Notes under the pieces: model-generated | What the model was told of the DNA's origin: nothing | Database searches by the model: none | What the model saw: only the letters and a program-made list of their open reading frames with translations | Part shown: positions 10,441 through 24,323 of the stretch, one piece after another | Layout of the letters: every line of letters starts with the position of its first letter | How positions within the stretch are numbered: position 1 is the first letter of the stretch | Program-made: the position numbers and the translations under genes | Origin: Agromyces albus | GTDB lineage: Bacteria; Actinomycetota; Actinomycetes; Actinomycetales; Microbacteriaceae | NCBI RefSeq assembly: GCF_030815405.1 | Contig: NZ_JAUSWX010000001.1 | Span: forward strand, 1,798,001-1,862,000 | DNA length: 64,000 bases | Direction of reading: 5' to 3'

Positions 10441-11538
<1,098 letters not shown>

Positions 11539-12165
11539 CTACGACAGTAGCAGCAGCCCTGAGGTCTTCTCGCGTGCGGTGGTGAAGCGCTCCTGGACGT
11601 TCGCCCAGTCTGCGATGTTCCAGAACGCCTTCACGTAGTCGGCACGCACGTTCTTGTAGTCGAGGTAGTACGCGTGCTCCCAGACGTCGAGCATGAGGAG
11701 GGGCACGATGCCGGCGGGGAGGTTTCCCTGCTGGTCGAAGAACTGCACGATGATGAGGCGCTGTCCGATCGAATCCCAGGCGAGCACTGCCCACCCGGAA
11801 CCCTGCACACCGAGCGCGGTCGCCGTGAAGTGGGCCTGGAACTTGTCGAACGAACCGAATGCGTCGTCGATCGCCGACGCGAGCTCACCGGCGGGCTTGT
11901 CGCCGCCGTTGGGCGAGAGGTTCGTCCAGAAGATCGAGTGGTTGATGTGCCCGCCCAGGTTGAACGCGAGGTCCTTCTCGAGCTTGTTGACGTTCGCGAG
12001 GTTATCCGAGTCGCGGGCTTCAGCGAGTTGCGCGAGCGCGGTGTTCGCGCCGGTGACGTAGGCCTGGTGATGCTTCGAGTGGTGCAATTCCATGATCGTG
12101 CCGCTGATGCTCGGCTCGAGCGCCGAGTAGTCGTAGGCGAGATCCGGGAGGGTGTAGTCAGCCAT
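11539..12165 (-). CDS. sodA: Superoxide dismutase (Mn/Fe family)
   Basis: Cytoplasmic enzyme that dismutes superoxide to hydrogen peroxide and oxygen. The 208-residue protein carries the iron/manganese-SOD ligands: the histidine-rich first helix [13 protein letters not shown], the second His in [10 protein letters not shown], and the [13 protein letters not shown] signature that supplies Asp and His ligands. Which metal is used cannot be settled by eye. ATG 12165 has AGAAGGAGAAG just upstream. A plausible -10 (TAGACT) lies on the minus strand near 12225. It is flanked by a terminator on the gap side. Confidence 0.96.
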   Translation of the reverse strand: MADYTLPDLAYDYSALEPSISGTIMELHHSKHHQAYVTGANTALAQLAEARDSDNLANVNKLEKDLAFNLGGHINHSIFWTNLSPNGGDKPAGELASAIDDAFGSFDKFQAHFTATALGVQGSGWAVLAWDSIGQRLIIVQFFDQQGNLPAGIVPLLMLDVWEHAYYLDYKNVRADYVKAFWNIADWANVQERFTTAREKTSGLLLLS

Positions 12166-12299
12166 TGCTTCTCCTTCTCAGATGCCGGGCGTGCCGGGCT
12201 CCTGCCCGGTGTTCCGCGGCTGCCTTTCGAGTCTATGCCCGTCGCGAGCGGTGCCCGCGTGGCGTATGACGCGGGACGACGCTCGAGAGCGAGGGGCGA

Positions 12300-13280
12300 T
12301 CAGACCTCGTCGAGGTCGGCGGGCAGGCTCGCCTCCGTGCCCGGTACACCGAGTTCGGCGGCGCGCTTGTCGGCCATTGCGAGCAGGCGGCGGATGCGGC
12401 CGGCCACGGCGTCTTTCGTCATCGGCGGGTCGGCGTAGTGGCCGAGCTCGTCGAGACTTGCATCGCGGTGGGCGAGCCGAAGTTCTCCGGCGTACTTCAG
12501 GTGATCGGGGATGCCGTCGCTCAAGAGCTCCATGGCACGTTCGACGCGTGCGCAGGCTGCGACGGCGGCTTGCGCCGATCGCCGCAGGTTCGCGTCGTCG
12601 AAGTTGACGAGCCGGTTCGCCGTGGCCCGCACCTCGCGCCGCTGCCGGAGCGCCTCCCAGTTGCGCACCGTCTCGGTGGCGCCCATCACGGCGAGCATCG
12701 CGCTGATCGCCTCGCCGTCGCGGATCACGACCCGGTGCACGCCGCGCACTTCACGTGCCTTCGCCGAGATGCCGAGCCGGCCGGCGGCGCCGACGAGCGC
12801 CATCGCGGTCTCGTTGCCGGGGCAGGTGATCTCGAGTGCGGCCGAACGGCCGGGATCAGTGAGACTCCCCTGAGCGAGGAAGGCGCCCCGCCAGATGGCC
12901 GCGACCTCATCGCGCGAACCCGTCGTGAGCTTGTTCGGCAGTCCTCGCACCGGTCGTCGGCGCGCGTCGAGGAGGCCGGTCTGCCGGGCGAGGGTCTCTC
13001 CCCCGTCGAGCACGCGCACGAGGTACTGGTTCGAACGACGGATGCCGGAAGGGGAGATCACCGACACGTCGGGGCGAACGCCGTAGATCTCGCCGAGGTC
13101 GCGCGTCACCCGGCGCACGATCGTTGGTGAGTCGAGCTCGGCCTCGATCGCGATGCGGCTGGAGATGATGTGAAGGCCGCCGGCGAAGCGCAGCACCGCC
13201 GCGAGCTCAGCCGCCCTCACGCTGGTCTTCGGCACGTCGACTCGCGCGAGCTCTTCTTTCACATCCGCGGTCAATGCCAC
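12300..13280 (-). CDS. whiA: DNA-binding protein WhiA
   Basis: WhiA-family regulator with 326 residues: an N-terminal LAGLIDADG-like fold without endonuclease residues and a C-terminal helix-turn-helix (about 240-320). In Streptomyces it controls sporulation septation together with WhiB, and in other Gram-positive bacteria it affects cell division. Family text includes the N-terminal [12 protein letters not shown] and the C-terminal [31 protein letters not shown], split here only by its own positions. Start GTG 13280 fits the family N-terminus. It lies 61 bp behind rapZ; the yvcK/cofD-like gene that often sits between them is absent. Confidence 0.95.
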   Translation of the reverse strand: MALTADVKEELARVDVPKTSVRAAELAAVLRFAGGLHIISSRIAIEAELDSPTIVRRVTRDLGEIYGVRPDVSVISPSGIRRSNQYLVRVLDGGETLARQTGLLDARRRPVRGLPNKLTTGSRDEVAAIWRGAFLAQGSLTDPGRSAALEITCPGNETAMALVGAAGRLGISAKAREVRGVHRVVIRDGEAISAMLAVMGATETVRNWEALRQRREVRATANRLVNFDDANLRRSAQAAVAACARVERAMELLSDGIPDHLKYAGELRLAHRDASLDELGHYADPPMTKDAVAGRIRRLLAMADKRAAELGVPGTEASLPADLDEV

Positions 13281-13341
13281 TTCACGTCCAATCTTTCGTC
13301 ATCTTGTCGTCGCGCCTCATCGAATGTCACGCCGCGCCGAG

Positions 13342-14217
13342 TCACTCGCGGCCGAGGTCGCGATCCTTGACACTCACGGCGACCCCGGGCATCTTCTCGA
13401 TTCGCTTGCGGAGCTCTCGGATGATGGCGACCGATCGGTGCTTTCCCCCGGTGCATCCGATGGCGATCGTCGCGTGCCGCTTGTTCTCACGCTGGTAGCC
13501 CGCCAGGACCGGCTCCAGCGCCTTGGCATAGGCGTCGATGAACTCACGCGCGCCCGCTTGCTCGAGCACGAATTCCGACACCGCGCGGTCTTCACCGGAG
13601 AGATGGCGCAGCTCGGGAACCCAGAACGGGTTCGGCAGGAACCTGGCATCGGCCACGAGATCGGCGTCGGAGGGCACGCCGTACTTGAACCCGAAGCTCA
13701 GCATGGTCACCCGGAGTCCGGCTTGGCCCTCTTCGGCGAAGGTCTCGGTGATGAGATTCGCGAGCTGGTGGATGTTGAGATCGGTGGTGTCGATGACGAT
13801 GTCGCTCGCCTCTCGAAGCTCGGCCAGACGCGCACGCTCGTCGCCGATGCCGTCGAGCAGCGTGCCCGACCCCTGCAGCGGGTGCGGTCGTCGCACCGAT
13901 TCGAAGCGGCGCACGAGCACGGTGTCGGTCGCGTCGAGGAAGACGACGCGCACGTTCACCCCCGTGCGCAGCGCCTGGATGATCTCTCGGAGTTCCGAGA
14001 AGAAGTCGCCGCCGCGGATGTCGACGACCGCCGCGATGCGGGGCAAGGAGGCGCCGGCGCGTTCGACGAGCTCGACGAGCGGGCGCAGCATCTGCGGAGG
14101 CAGGTTGTCGACGACATACCAGCCCAGGTCTTCGAGAGCATTGCCGACGGTCGACCGGCCCGCACCGGACATCCCAGTGACGATGAGCATCTCTTGCTGC
14201 TCGGCCTCAGCTGCCAT
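13342..14217 (-). CDS. rapZ: RNase adapter protein RapZ (YvcJ family)
   Basis: P-loop nucleotide-binding protein with 291 residues. The Walker A motif GMSGAGRST is at about 15-23, followed by [10 protein letters not shown]. The C-terminal half carries the conserved [10 protein letters not shown] motif. In E. coli RapZ delivers the small RNA GlmZ to RNase E; the actinobacterial role is less clear, but the gene is nearly always between uvrC and whiA, as here. It starts 37 bp after uvrC. Confidence 0.95.
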   Translation of the reverse strand: MAAEAEQQEMLIVTGMSGAGRSTVGNALEDLGWYVVDNLPPQMLRPLVELVERAGASLPRIAAVVDIRGGDFFSELREIIQALRTGVNVRVVFLDATDTVLVRRFESVRRPHPLQGSGTLLDGIGDERARLAELREASDIVIDTTDLNIHQLANLITETFAEEGQAGLRVTMLSFGFKYGVPSDADLVADARFLPNPFWVPELRHLSGEDRAVSEFVLEQAGAREFIDAYAKALEPVLAGYQRENKRHATIAIGCTGGKHRSVAIIRELRKRIEKMPGVAVSVKDRDLGRE

Positions 14218-14254
14218 CGTCTCGAGGTCCCCTTCCGCGTGTCGACACCCCAGC

Positions 14255-16189
14255 CTACCGGGGCGCCGACACGCCGTCAGCGCGCAGCTGACGATGCACC
14301 GTCGCCGCGAGCACCGGCCCGATGCCGCTCACTTCTGCGATCTCGACTTCGGTCGCGGCACGAAGTCGCGTGACCGAGCCGAAGTGACGCAGGAGTTGCT
14401 TCACGCGCGACGGGCCGAGACCCGGGATCTCGGAGAGCACCGAGCCGATGTCGCGCTTGCGACGCTGTCGCTGATGCGTGATGGCGAACCGGTGCGCCTC
14501 GTCGCGAACACGCTGGAAGAGGAAGAGCGCGTCGCTGTTGCGCGGCAGGATCACGGGGAAGTCGGCATCGGGAGTCCAGATCTCCTCGAGCCGCTTCGCG
14601 ATGCCGCAGAGCGCGATGCCCTCGACCCCGGATTCGGCGAGGGCCCGCGCCGCGGCCTCGACCTGCGGCTGGCCTCCGTCGACGACGAGGAGGTTGGGGC
14701 GATAGGCGAACTTCTTGCGAGATCCGGATGCCGCGGCGGCATCCGTCGCTGCATCCGGCCCTTCGAGGCCCGCCGCACCGACGTCGCCGACCTCACCGTT
14801 CCACCCGGGCTGCAAGAGGTAGGCGAGCCGTCTGGTGAGCACCTGGTGGATCGAATCGGTGTCGTCGCTCGACTGCGGGATGGTGAATCGGCGGTACTCG
14901 TCTTTGCGCGGCAGGCCGTCTTCGAACACCACCATCGACGCGACGATGTTGGTGCCACTGAGATGCGAGACGTCGAAGCACTCGATTCGCAGCGGCGCGT
15001 CGGCCATGCCGAGCGCCTCCTGGATGTCTTCGAGCGCGCGGGACCGGGTGGTGAAGTCGGCGCTCCGACGCGTCTTGTAGAGCATCAGGGACTGCTTCGC
15101 GTTCTGGGTCGCGGTTTGGAGCAGCGCCGCCTTGTCGCCGCGCTGGGCGGCGCGGAGCCGCACCTTGCGCCCCGCGAGCGTTGCGAGCCACGTCTCGAGC
15201 GCGGCGGCGTCGTCGGGCAGTTCGGGTACGACGACTTCGCCCGGCGGCCGGATGTCGTCGACGTAGGCGTTCTGCACGACCGAGTCGACGAGTTCGCCGA
15301 GCGGAACGTCGAGCTCCTTGTCGACCGTCCAGGAGCGGACGCCGCGCACCCGACCGCCACGCACGATGAAGAGCTGCACCGCCGCGGAGAGCTCGTCGTG
15401 GTCGATGCCGAACACGTCGATGTCGACCGACTCGCCGAGCACCACCGCGCTCTTCTCGAAGAAGGACTCGGCGGCCTGGAGCTGGTCGCGCCTGCGCGCG
15501 GCAGTCTCATAGTCTTGCGCCGCCGCCGCCGCCTTCATCTGCTGCGTCAGCTCGCCGATGATGCGCCGGTCTTGGTTCTGCATGAACGCGACGAATCGGT
15601 CGACGTTCTCGCGGTGCTCCTCGATCGTGACGAGCCTCGAGCAGGGGCCGAAGCAGCGTCCGATCTGCCCTGCGAAGCAAGGCCGGCCGCTCGCCATGGC
15701 GCGCTTGTAGTCGGAGTCCTTGCACGTGCGGATCGGGAACAGCTTGAGCAGCACCTCGAGCGTCTCGTTGACCGCCCAGACCTTCGGATACGGCCCGAAG
15801 TACCGTGCACCGGGGATGCCGCGGCGACGCGACACCATGGCCCGCGGCGCCTCGTCGGCGAGCGTCACGACGAGGTAGGGGTAGGACTTGTCGTCTTTGA
15901 ATCGCACGTTGAACGGCGGGCTGAACTCGTTGATGAGCGTGATCTCGAGTTGCAGCGCCTCGACATCGTTCGCGACCACCGTCCATTCGACGGAGGTCGC
16001 AGTGGTGACCATTCGGCGCGTGCGCTCGTGCAGGCTCCGCAACGGCGCGAAGTAGTTCGACAGCCGCGCCCGGAGATTCTTCGCCTTGCCGACGTAGAGC
16101 ACGCGGCGATCGGCGTCACGGAAACGGTAGACGCCCGGAGCGGTCGGGATCTCCCCCACCCTCGGGCGGTACGCGACGGTCTCGTTCAT
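14255..16189 (-). CDS. uvrC: UvrABC system protein C (excinuclease)
   Basis: Dual-incision nuclease of nucleotide-excision repair. The protein has 644 residues. The N-terminal GIY-YIG domain (APGVYRF with YVGKAKNLR, about 18-45) makes the 3' cut. A UvrB-binding UVR segment lies near residues 200-240, an RNase H-like endonuclease domain with [11 protein letters not shown] makes the 5' cut, and C-terminal helix-hairpin-helix repeats ([15 protein letters not shown]) bind DNA. Its ATG lies 3 bp after the uvrA stop, so uvrA-uvrC are one unit. Confidence 0.97.
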   Translation of the reverse strand: MNETVAYRPRVGEIPTAPGVYRFRDADRRVLYVGKAKNLRARLSNYFAPLRSLHERTRRMVTTATSVEWTVVANDVEALQLEITLINEFSPPFNVRFKDDKSYPYLVVTLADEAPRAMVSRRRGIPGARYFGPYPKVWAVNETLEVLLKLFPIRTCKDSDYKRAMASGRPCFAGQIGRCFGPCSRLVTIEEHRENVDRFVAFMQNQDRRIIGELTQQMKAAAAAQDYETAARRRDQLQAAESFFEKSAVVLGESVDIDVFGIDHDELSAAVQLFIVRGGRVRGVRSWTVDKELDVPLGELVDSVVQNAYVDDIRPPGEVVVPELPDDAAALETWLATLAGRKVRLRAAQRGDKAALLQTATQNAKQSLMLYKTRRSADFTTRSRALEDIQEALGMADAPLRIECFDVSHLSGTNIVASMVVFEDGLPRKDEYRRFTIPQSSDDTDSIHQVLTRRLAYLLQPGWNGEVGDVGAAGLEGPDAATDAAAASGSRKKFAYRPNLLVVDGGQPQVEAAARALAESGVEGIALCGIAKRLEEIWTPDADFPVILPRNSDALFLFQRVRDEAHRFAITHQRQRRKRDIGSVLSEIPGLGPSRVKQLLRHFGSVTRLRAATEVEIAEVSGIGPVLAATVHRQLRADGVSAPR

Positions 16190-16192
16190 CGC

Positions 16193-19084
16193 CTAGCTGG
16201 CGACCTCGGCGCGGACGGATGCCGCTCCGAAGATCTCACGCAAGAAATAGCCGGTGTGGCTGTCGTGGACCTCTGCGACCTGCTCGGGCGTGCCCGTGGC
16301 GACGACCTGCCCTCCGCCGGAGCCGCCCTCTGGCCCCAGGTCGATGATCCAGTCGGCCGACTTGATGACGTCGAGGCTGTGCTCGATGACGATGACGGTG
16401 TTGCCCTTCTCGACGAGCTTGCCGAGCACCTTGAGCAGCTTCTGCACGTCTTCGAAGTGCAGGCCCGTGGTGGGCTCGTCGAGCACATAGACGCTTCGAC
16501 CGTTCGAACGTCGCTGGAGCTCGGTCGCGAGCTTGACTCGCTGCGCCTCGCCGCCCGAGAGGGTCGTGGCGCTCTGGCCGAGTTGCACGTAGCCGAGACC
16601 GACGTCGACGAGCGTCTTCAGGTAGCGGTGGATCGCCGAGATCGGCTCGAAGAACTCCGCCGCCTCGCTGATGGGCATCTCGAGCACCTCGGCGATGTTC
16701 TTGCTCTTGTAGTGCACCTGCAGCGTCTCGCGGTTGTAGCGCTTGCCGCCGCAGACCTCGCACGCGACATAGACGTCGGGCAGGAAGTTCATCTCGATCT
16801 TGATCGTGCCGTCGCCCGAGCACGCCTCGCATCGGCCGCCCTTGACGTTGAAGCTGAAGCGGCCGGGGAGGTACCCGCGAGCCTTCGCCTCGTTCGTCTC
16901 GGAGAAGAGGGTGCGGATCCGGTCGAACACCCCGGTGTACGTGGCGGGATTGGAGCGCGGCGTGCGACCGATCGGTGCCTGGTCGACGTGCACCACCTTG
17001 TCGAGCTGATCAAGGCCGGTGACGCGGCGGTGCTTGCCGGGCACCTTGCGGGCTCCGTTCAAGCGGTTCGCGAGCACGCGATAGAGGATGTCGTTCACGA
17101 GCGATGACTTGCCGGAACCGCTCACCCCGGTGACGGCGGTGAACGTGCCGAGCGGGAACTCGACGTCGACACCACGGAGGTTGTTCGCCTCGGCGCCCTG
17201 CACGTGGATCATCCGCTCGGGATCGATGGGGCGACGGTGCGAGGGAATGGGGATCTCCTTGCGGCCCGAGAGGTAATCGCCGGTGAGCGAGCGCGTGTTC
17301 TTCACCAGGTCGGCGTAGCTGCCAGAGTGGACGACCGTGCCGCCGTTGACTCCCGCGCCCGGTCCGATGTCGACGATCCAGTCGGCCGTGCGGATGGTGT
17401 CTTCGTCGTGCTCGACGACGATGAGCGTGTTACCGAGGTCGCGCAATGCGATGAGCGTGTCGATGAGCCGGCGGTTGTCGCGTTGGTGGAGTCCGATGCT
17501 CGGCTCGTCGAGCACGTAGAGCACACCGGTCAGGCCTGAGCCGATCTGGGTGGCGAGCCGGATGCGCTGTGCCTCTCCGCCCGAGAGCGTGCCGGCGGCC
17601 CGAGCGAGGTCGAGGTAGCTGAGCCCGACCCGGATGAGGAAGTCGAGGCGCAGCTTGATCTCGCGGAGCACTTGGGCCGCGATGGTCTGCTCGCGCTGCG
17701 TCAGGTCGAGGCGGTCCATGAAGGCACGGGCGTCGGTGAGGCTCAGGAGGCACGCATCGGCGATGCTCATGTCGTGCACGAGCACCGAGAGCACCTCGGG
17801 CTTCAGCCGCTTGCCGTCGCACACCTGGCAGGGCACTTCGCGAAGGTATTCGGACCAGCGTGCGCGCTGCGCATCGGTCTCGGCCTGGAGGTACTGGCGC
17901 TCGATGTAGGGCACCACGCCCTCGAAACCGGAGCTGTAGCTCATCTCGCGACCGTAGCGGTTGCGCCAGCGCACCTTGACCTCGAAGTTGTCGCCCCGGA
18001 GCACCGCAGCGCGTGCGTCGTCGGCGAGCTCTTCCCACGGGGTGGCGAGCGAGAACTTGAGATCGCGGGAGAGGCCGTCGAGCAGCTTCTCGTAGTAGTT
18101 GTAGAGGCTCTTGCCCTGTGAGGTCCACGGCAGGATGACGCCCTCGGAGATGCTGAGCGTGGGATCGCCGAGCAGGAGCGAGTCGTCGACCGACATGCGT
18201 GTGCCGAGGCCCGAGCATTCGGGGCAGGCGCCGAACGGCGCGTTGAAGGAGAACGTGCGTGGCTCGATCTCGGTGAGCTGGATCGGGTGCTGGTTGGGGC
18301 ACGAGAGCTTCTCGGAGAAGGTGCTCCACGCGGCGGGACCGGTCTCGTCGACGAAGTTCACCTGAACGAGCCCGTCGGTGAGGCGCAACGCCGTCTCAAG
18401 CGAATCGGTGAGGCGGCCGAGCACATCGGGACCGGCCACGAGCCGGTCGATCACGACCGAGATGTCGTGCTTGACCTGTTTCTTCAGCGTGGGCGGCTCG
18501 GACAGCCGGATCACGTCGCCGTCGACGACCGCGCGCGAATAGCCCTGTGCCGCGAGCTCGCGGAAGAGGTCGACGAACTCGCCCTTCTTCTGCGAGACGA
18601 CGGGACTGACGATCTGGAAGCGTGTGCCCTCTGCCAGTTCCATGAGCTGATCGGCGATCTGCTGCACCGTCTGCCGCTGGATGCGCTCGCCGCACTCCGG
18701 ACAGTGCGGCACGCCGATGCGAGCCCAGAGCAGCCGCATGTAGTCGTAGATCTCGGTGATCGTGCCGACGGTCGACCGCGGGTTTCGGTTGGTCGACTTC
18801 TGGTCGATCGACACGGCCGGGCTCAAGCCCTCGATGAAGTCGACGTCGGGGCGGTCGACCTGGCCGAGGAACTGGCGTGCATAGGCCGACAACGACTCGA
18901 CATACCGGCGCTGCCCTTCGGCGAAGATCGTGTCGAAGGCGAGCGACGACTTGCCCGACCCCGACAGCCCGGTGAAAACGACCATCGCGTCGCGCGGGAT
19001 CTCCACATCGACATTCTGCAGATTGTGAACGCGGGCACCGCGAACACTCAGGTGCGAATGGGCATCGAGACGTGAAACTGGCAC
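16193..19084 (-). CDS. uvrA: UvrABC system protein A (excinuclease ATPase)
   Basis: DNA-damage sensor of nucleotide-excision repair that loads UvrB. The 963-residue protein has two ABC ATPase modules: Walker [11 protein letters not shown] near residue 40 and [11 protein letters not shown] near 650, with signatures LSGGEAQR in both halves. The zinc-finger cysteine pairs CEAC and CEVCGGKRY lie in the second module. Start GTG 19084 has a TAGACT -10 six bases upstream and no ribosome-binding site, so the mRNA is probably leaderless. A LexA-type box lies about 57 bp upstream. Confidence 0.97.
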   Translation of the reverse strand: MPVSRLDAHSHLSVRGARVHNLQNVDVEIPRDAMVVFTGLSGSGKSSLAFDTIFAEGQRRYVESLSAYARQFLGQVDRPDVDFIEGLSPAVSIDQKSTNRNPRSTVGTITEIYDYMRLLWARIGVPHCPECGERIQRQTVQQIADQLMELAEGTRFQIVSPVVSQKKGEFVDLFRELAAQGYSRAVVDGDVIRLSEPPTLKKQVKHDISVVIDRLVAGPDVLGRLTDSLETALRLTDGLVQVNFVDETGPAAWSTFSEKLSCPNQHPIQLTEIEPRTFSFNAPFGACPECSGLGTRMSVDDSLLLGDPTLSISEGVILPWTSQGKSLYNYYEKLLDGLSRDLKFSLATPWEELADDARAAVLRGDNFEVKVRWRNRYGREMSYSSGFEGVVPYIERQYLQAETDAQRARWSEYLREVPCQVCDGKRLKPEVLSVLVHDMSIADACLLSLTDARAFMDRLDLTQREQTIAAQVLREIKLRLDFLIRVGLSYLDLARAAGTLSGGEAQRIRLATQIGSGLTGVLYVLDEPSIGLHQRDNRRLIDTLIALRDLGNTLIVVEHDEDTIRTADWIVDIGPGAGVNGGTVVHSGSYADLVKNTRSLTGDYLSGRKEIPIPSHRRPIDPERMIHVQGAEANNLRGVDVEFPLGTFTAVTGVSGSGKSSLVNDILYRVLANRLNGARKVPGKHRRVTGLDQLDKVVHVDQAPIGRTPRSNPATYTGVFDRIRTLFSETNEAKARGYLPGRFSFNVKGGRCEACSGDGTIKIEMNFLPDVYVACEVCGGKRYNRETLQVHYKSKNIAEVLEMPISEAAEFFEPISAIHRYLKTLVDVGLGYVQLGQSATTLSGGEAQRVKLATELQRRSNGRSVYVLDEPTTGLHFEDVQKLLKVLGKLVEKGNTVIVIEHSLDVIKSADWIIDLGPEGGSGGGQVVATGTPEQVAEVHDSHTGYFLREIFGAASVRAEVAS

Positions 19085-19090
19085 CTTACG

Positions 19091-19096
19091 AGTCTA
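19091..19096 (-). promoter_or_regulatory. Probable uvrA -10 element (leaderless start)
   Basis: On the minus strand the hexamer TAGACT is followed by six bases (CGTAAG) and then the uvrA GTG. That spacing would put the transcription start on or next to the start codon. No Shine-Dalgarno sequence is visible. No clear -35 element is seen. Confidence 0.5.
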
Positions 19097-19140
19097 GAGA
19101 AGCCCACTGACACCCCCACCCGGAGAGCGCGTGCTGTCAG

Positions 19141-19154
19141 CGAACATACGTTCG
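19141..19154 (-). promoter_or_regulatory. SOS (LexA) box upstream of uvrA
   Basis: CGAACATACGTTCG is an almost perfect palindrome with the GAAC-N4-GTTC core of the actinobacterial/Bacillus LexA site. Read on the minus strand it is TCGAACGTATGTTCGC, one base from the mycobacterial consensus. It sits in the 128-bp gap between uvrB and uvrA. The centre contains TATGTT, which could itself be a -10 of a second, LexA-controlled uvrA promoter. Confidence 0.85.
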
Positions 19155-19212
19155 ATTCTCGGTTTCGCCCGCTGCGCCTGCAATCGGTCGCCGCCCAAAT
19201 GCGGCAGATCGG

Positions 19213-21279
<2,067 letters not shown>

Positions 21280-21289
21280 GCTCTCCAGT

Positions 21290-21919
21290 CTAGGATCGCC
21301 CGCCGACACTACGGCCGGCCTGCTCCTCCTCGATGCGATGCCAGAGGGCGTCGGTCTGGCTCATGGTGTGCGCGAGCGTGCCGTCGGTGTCGATGACGAC
21401 GTCGGCGATCGCCAACCGCGCGGCATTGTCGGCCTGGGCGTCGACGCGCGCCTCCGCCTGGATCGGATCGAGCCCGCGCTCCTCGACGAGGCGCTTGACC
21501 TGCGTGCGGCGCGGTGCGCTCGTGACGACCACGAGATCGAAGGGGTGATCGACGGATGCCTCGACGAGCAGGGGCACGTCGTATACGACGACCGCGTCGG
21601 GGTCTTCCTGCTCCGCCTTCGCGATCAGCCGGCCGGACAGCTCCCGCACCGCAGGATGCACGATGGCGTTGAGCCGGGCTCGGGCCTCGTCGTCGCCGAA
21701 CACGAGCTCACCGAGCTTCGCCCGATCGAGCGAGCCGTCGTGACGGAGGACGCCGGGGCCGAACTCCTCGGCGATCGCCGCGAGCGCCGGCTTGCCCGGC
21801 TCCACGACGCGACGCGCGAGGTCGTCGGCATCGATATGCACTGCTCCGTGCTCGTAGAGCCTTCTCGCGACGGTGGACTTTCCAGAGGCGATTCCGCCAG
21901 TGAGACCGATCAGATACAC
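21290..21919 (-). CDS. coaE: Dephospho-CoA kinase
   Basis: Phosphorylates dephospho-CoA in the last step of coenzyme A synthesis. The protein has 209 residues with the P-loop [12 protein letters not shown] (5-16), the [10 protein letters not shown] segment and the lid-region YDVPLLVEA typical of CoaE. The Trp-His near the C-terminus ([10 protein letters not shown]) is common in the family. It has the same position, between rpsA and uvrB, in mycobacteria. It diverges from the DUF4126 gene by 52 bp. Confidence 0.96.
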   Translation of the reverse strand: MYLIGLTGGIASGKSTVARRLYEHGAVHIDADDLARRVVEPGKPALAAIAEEFGPGVLRHDGSLDRAKLGELVFGDDEARARLNAIVHPAVRELSGRLIAKAEQEDPDAVVVYDVPLLVEASVDHPFDLVVVTSAPRRTQVKRLVEERGLDPIQAEARVDAQADNAARLAIADVVIDTDGTLAHTMSQTDALWHRIEEEQAGRSVGGRS

Positions 21920-21971
21920 GCATCCACTCTAATCGTGCGACACTCGACGCGAAGACCGAGAAGGGGCGCGC

Positions 21972-22574
21972 ATGCTCGAGTTGCTGACCGGAACAGGGCT
22001 TGCACTCGCGGCCGGTCTGAACGCGTGGATTCCTCTCGTGGTCATCGGCGCACTCGACCGCTTCACTGGGCTCATCGACCTGCCGCCCGGCTGGGCGTGG
22101 CTCTCGAACGAGTGGGTCCTCGCGATTCTCGTCGTGCTGCTCGTCGTCGAGTTCATCGCCGACAAGATTCCGGGCTTCGACTCCGTGAACGACCTCGTGC
22201 AGACCATCGTGAGGCCCACGGCGGGCGGGCTCGCGTTCGGCTCGGGAGTCAGCGCCACGACGGCCGCGGTGACCGATCCCGAGGCCTTCGTCGCTTCACA
22301 GGACTGGGTGCCCGTGGCGATCGGCGTGGTGCTCGCGCTCCTCGTCCACCTGGCCAAGGCGGTCGCTCGTCCGGTCATCAATGCCGCGACCGCGGGCGTC
22401 GGCGCACCCGTCGCAAGTGCCGCTGAAGATGTCGGCAGCTTCGCCCTCGCCTTCGCGGCGCTCCTCGCCCCGCTGCTCGTCGTGGTCGGCATCGTGCTCA
22501 TCGTGATCATGGTGGTCGTGCTCGTGCGCCGCCGGCGGAACCGGCGCTCGCGACATCCGCAGACCGCTCCCTGA
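21972..22574 (+). CDS. DUF4126 family membrane protein
   Basis: 200-residue integral membrane protein. The N-terminal segment LTGTGLALAAGLNAWIPLVVIGAL, given here only as residues about 4-27, is followed by hydrophobic helices near 49-63, 118-130 and 157-185. The tail is short and arginine-rich. The GLNAWIPL and FIADKIPGFDSVNDLVQT motifs match the DUF4126 family, whose function is unknown. Start ATG 21972 follows GAAGGGG. It stands alone on the plus strand between coaE and rpsA and ends in a shared hairpin. Confidence 0.85.
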   Translation: MLELLTGTGLALAAGLNAWIPLVVIGALDRFTGLIDLPPGWAWLSNEWVLAILVVLLVVEFIADKIPGFDSVNDLVQTIVRPTAGGLAFGSGVSATTAAVTDPEAFVASQDWVPVAIGVVLALLVHLAKAVARPVINAATAGVGAPVASAAEDVGSFALAFAALLAPLLVVVGIVLIVIMVVVLVRRRRNRRSRHPQTAP

Positions 22575-22579
22575 AACGG

Positions 22580-22613
22580 CGGAAGGCCGGCCCCCGCGGG
22601 GACCGGCCTTCCG
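22580..22613. terminator. Bidirectional terminator between DUF4126 gene and rpsA
   Basis: Arms CGGAAGGCCGG (22580-22590) and CCGGCCTTCCG (22603-22613) are perfect complements. The inner bases CCCC and GGGG extend the stem with one bulged A. It lies between two convergent stop codons. Confidence 0.8.
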
Positions 22614-22627
22614 TTCGTCGCGAACGA

Positions 22628-24076
22628 CTAGTTGTTGCTTGAGAGCTTCTCGCGAAGCGCTGCGAGCGACGCGTCGTCGGCGAGGGTTCCCGCGCCGGCG
22701 GCATCGCTCGAGTACGAAGCAGCACCGGCGAACGTCTCGTCGGTGGCCGCGACGGTGTTCGCCTGCGCGACCTGCTTCTTGTGCGCCTCCCAACGAGCCT
22801 GGGCGGCAGCGTAGTCCTGCTCCCACTTCTCGCGCTGGGTTTCGAAGCCCTCGCGCCACTCGTTGGTCTCGGGGTCGAAGCCCTCGGGGTACTTGTAGTT
22901 GCCCTGCTCGTCGTACTCGGTGAGCATGCCGTAAAGGGCCGGGTCGAACTCGGTGCCCTCGGGGTCGACACCCTCGTTGGCCTGCTTGAGGCTCAGCGAG
23001 ATGCGGCGACGCTCGAGATCGATGTCGATGACCTTGACGAAGACCTCTTCACCGACGGACACGACCTGCTCTGCGAGCTCGACGTGCTTGCCGGAGAGCT
23101 CGGAGATGTGGACGAGACCCTCGATGCCGTCGGCCACGCGAACGAACGCACCGAACGGCACGAGCTTCGTGACCTTGCCCGGCGCGACCTGACCGATCGC
23201 GTGGGTACGGGCGAAGACCTGCCACGGGTCCTCCTGCGTCGCCTTGAGCGAGAGCGAGACGCGCTCGCGGTCGAGCTCGACGGAGAGCACCTCGACGGTG
23301 ACCTCCTGGCCGACCTCGACGACCTCGCTGGCGTGCTCGATGTGCTTCCACGACAGCTCGGAGACGTGCACGAGGCCGTCGACGCCGCCGAGGTCGACGA
23401 ACGCGCCGAAGTTGACGATCGAGGAGATGACGCCCTTGCGGATCTGGCCCGGGTGCAGGTTCGCGAGGAACGTCGAACGCGACTCGGACTGCGTCTGCTC
23501 GAGAAGCGCACGGCGCGAGAGCACGACGTTGTTGCGGTTCTTGTCGAGTTCGAGGATCTTCGCTTCGATCTCCTGGCCGAGGTACGGCGTGAGGTCGCGC
23601 ACGCGGCGCAGCTCGATGAGCGAAGCCGGGAGGAAGCCGCGAAGGCCGATATCGACGATCAGGCCGCCCTTGACGACCTCGATGACCGAACCGGTCACGA
23701 CGCCATCGGCTTCCTTGATCTTCTCCACGTCGCCCCACGCACGCTCGTACTGAGCGCGCTTCTTCGACAGGATGAGGCGGCCTTCTTTGTCTTCCTTCTG
23801 AAGGACGAGCGCCTCGACGGTGTCGCCGACGTTGACGACCTCCGTGGGATCGACGTCGTGCTTGATGGAAAGCTCACGGGAGGGGATCACACCCTCGGTC
23901 TTGTATCCGACGTCGAGGAGCACCTCGTCGCGGTCGATCTTCACGACGGTACCCTCGATGAGGTCGCCGTCGTTGAAGAACTTCAAAGTCTTCTCGACCG
24001 CGGCGAGGAAATCGTCAGCAGATCCGATGTCGTTGATCGCGACCTGCTTGGGTGCCTTGGTCGTTGCGGTTGTCAT
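22628..24076 (-). CDS. rpsA: 30S ribosomal protein S1
   Basis: RNA-binding ribosomal protein with 482 residues and four S1 OB-fold repeats (roughly 35-105, 120-185, 205-275 and 290-360), followed by an acidic, Ala-rich C-terminal tail. Repeats are recognisable from VGYKTEGVIPSRE, GLRGFLPASLIE, GGVDGLVHVSELSWKH and DGIEGLVHISELSGKH. The annotated start is ATG 24076 (TTATTKAPKQVAINDIG); the frame extends upstream without homology. Four repeats, not six, is usual for Gram-positive S1. A promoter with a leader of about 100 nt is visible upstream. Confidence 0.96.
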   Translation of the reverse strand: MTTATTKAPKQVAINDIGSADDFLAAVEKTLKFFNDGDLIEGTVVKIDRDEVLLDVGYKTEGVIPSRELSIKHDVDPTEVVNVGDTVEALVLQKEDKEGRLILSKKRAQYERAWGDVEKIKEADGVVTGSVIEVVKGGLIVDIGLRGFLPASLIELRRVRDLTPYLGQEIEAKILELDKNRNNVVLSRRALLEQTQSESRSTFLANLHPGQIRKGVISSIVNFGAFVDLGGVDGLVHVSELSWKHIEHASEVVEVGQEVTVEVLSVELDRERVSLSLKATQEDPWQVFARTHAIGQVAPGKVTKLVPFGAFVRVADGIEGLVHISELSGKHVELAEQVVSVGEEVFVKVIDIDLERRRISLSLKQANEGVDPEGTEFDPALYGMLTEYDEQGNYKYPEGFDPETNEWREGFETQREKWEQDYAAAQARWEAHKKQVAQANTVAATDETFAGAASYSSDAAGAGTLADDASLAALREKLSSNN

Positions 24077-24183
24077 GTAGTGAATGCTCCGTATTGGACA
24101 ATATCGGGCCCGTCGCAGAGGTAGAGCGTGTTGTTGGTTCCGCGATGGGCATGCGGACAGGGATGTCACACGAGTGACGATCC

Positions 24184-24213
24184 ATCCTAACGGAATCCGG
24201 GCGCGGGCGGCAA
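24184..24213 (-). promoter_or_regulatory. rpsA promoter
   Basis: On the minus strand TTGCCG (24208-24213) and TAGGAT (24184-24189) are separated by 18 bases, a good match to a housekeeping-sigma promoter. It lies about 105 bp upstream of the rpsA ATG. Confidence 0.65.
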
Positions 24214-24286
24214 CCGAGCACGATCGTGCCCCGCCGAGGGAGGCTGTCCCCCCGGCTCACGCGTGCTGTCGTGGACACTTGTCCGG

Positions 24287-24312
24287 ACTTTGTAAGTTTA
24301 TCTTGACAAAGT
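24287..24312. repeat. Inverted repeat ACTTTGT-N12-ACAAAGT
   Basis: Perfect 7-bp arms at 24287-24293 and 24306-24312 in an AT-richer patch upstream of the sugar-binding protein gene. The second arm overlaps the TTGACA hexamer. The geometry suits a dimeric repressor (ROK-type operators have comparable arms), but the regulator is not identified. Confidence 0.4.
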
Positions 24313-24323
24313 ATGGCCCAACC

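Noticed and set aside
13538..17107. 1189-codon plus-strand open frame opposite rapZ, uvrC and uvrA
   Set aside because: Crosses three genuine genes on the other strand, has no recognisable domain and no ribosome-binding site. It is a codon-bias shadow, as are the similar frames at 31058-34933 and 38969-43240.
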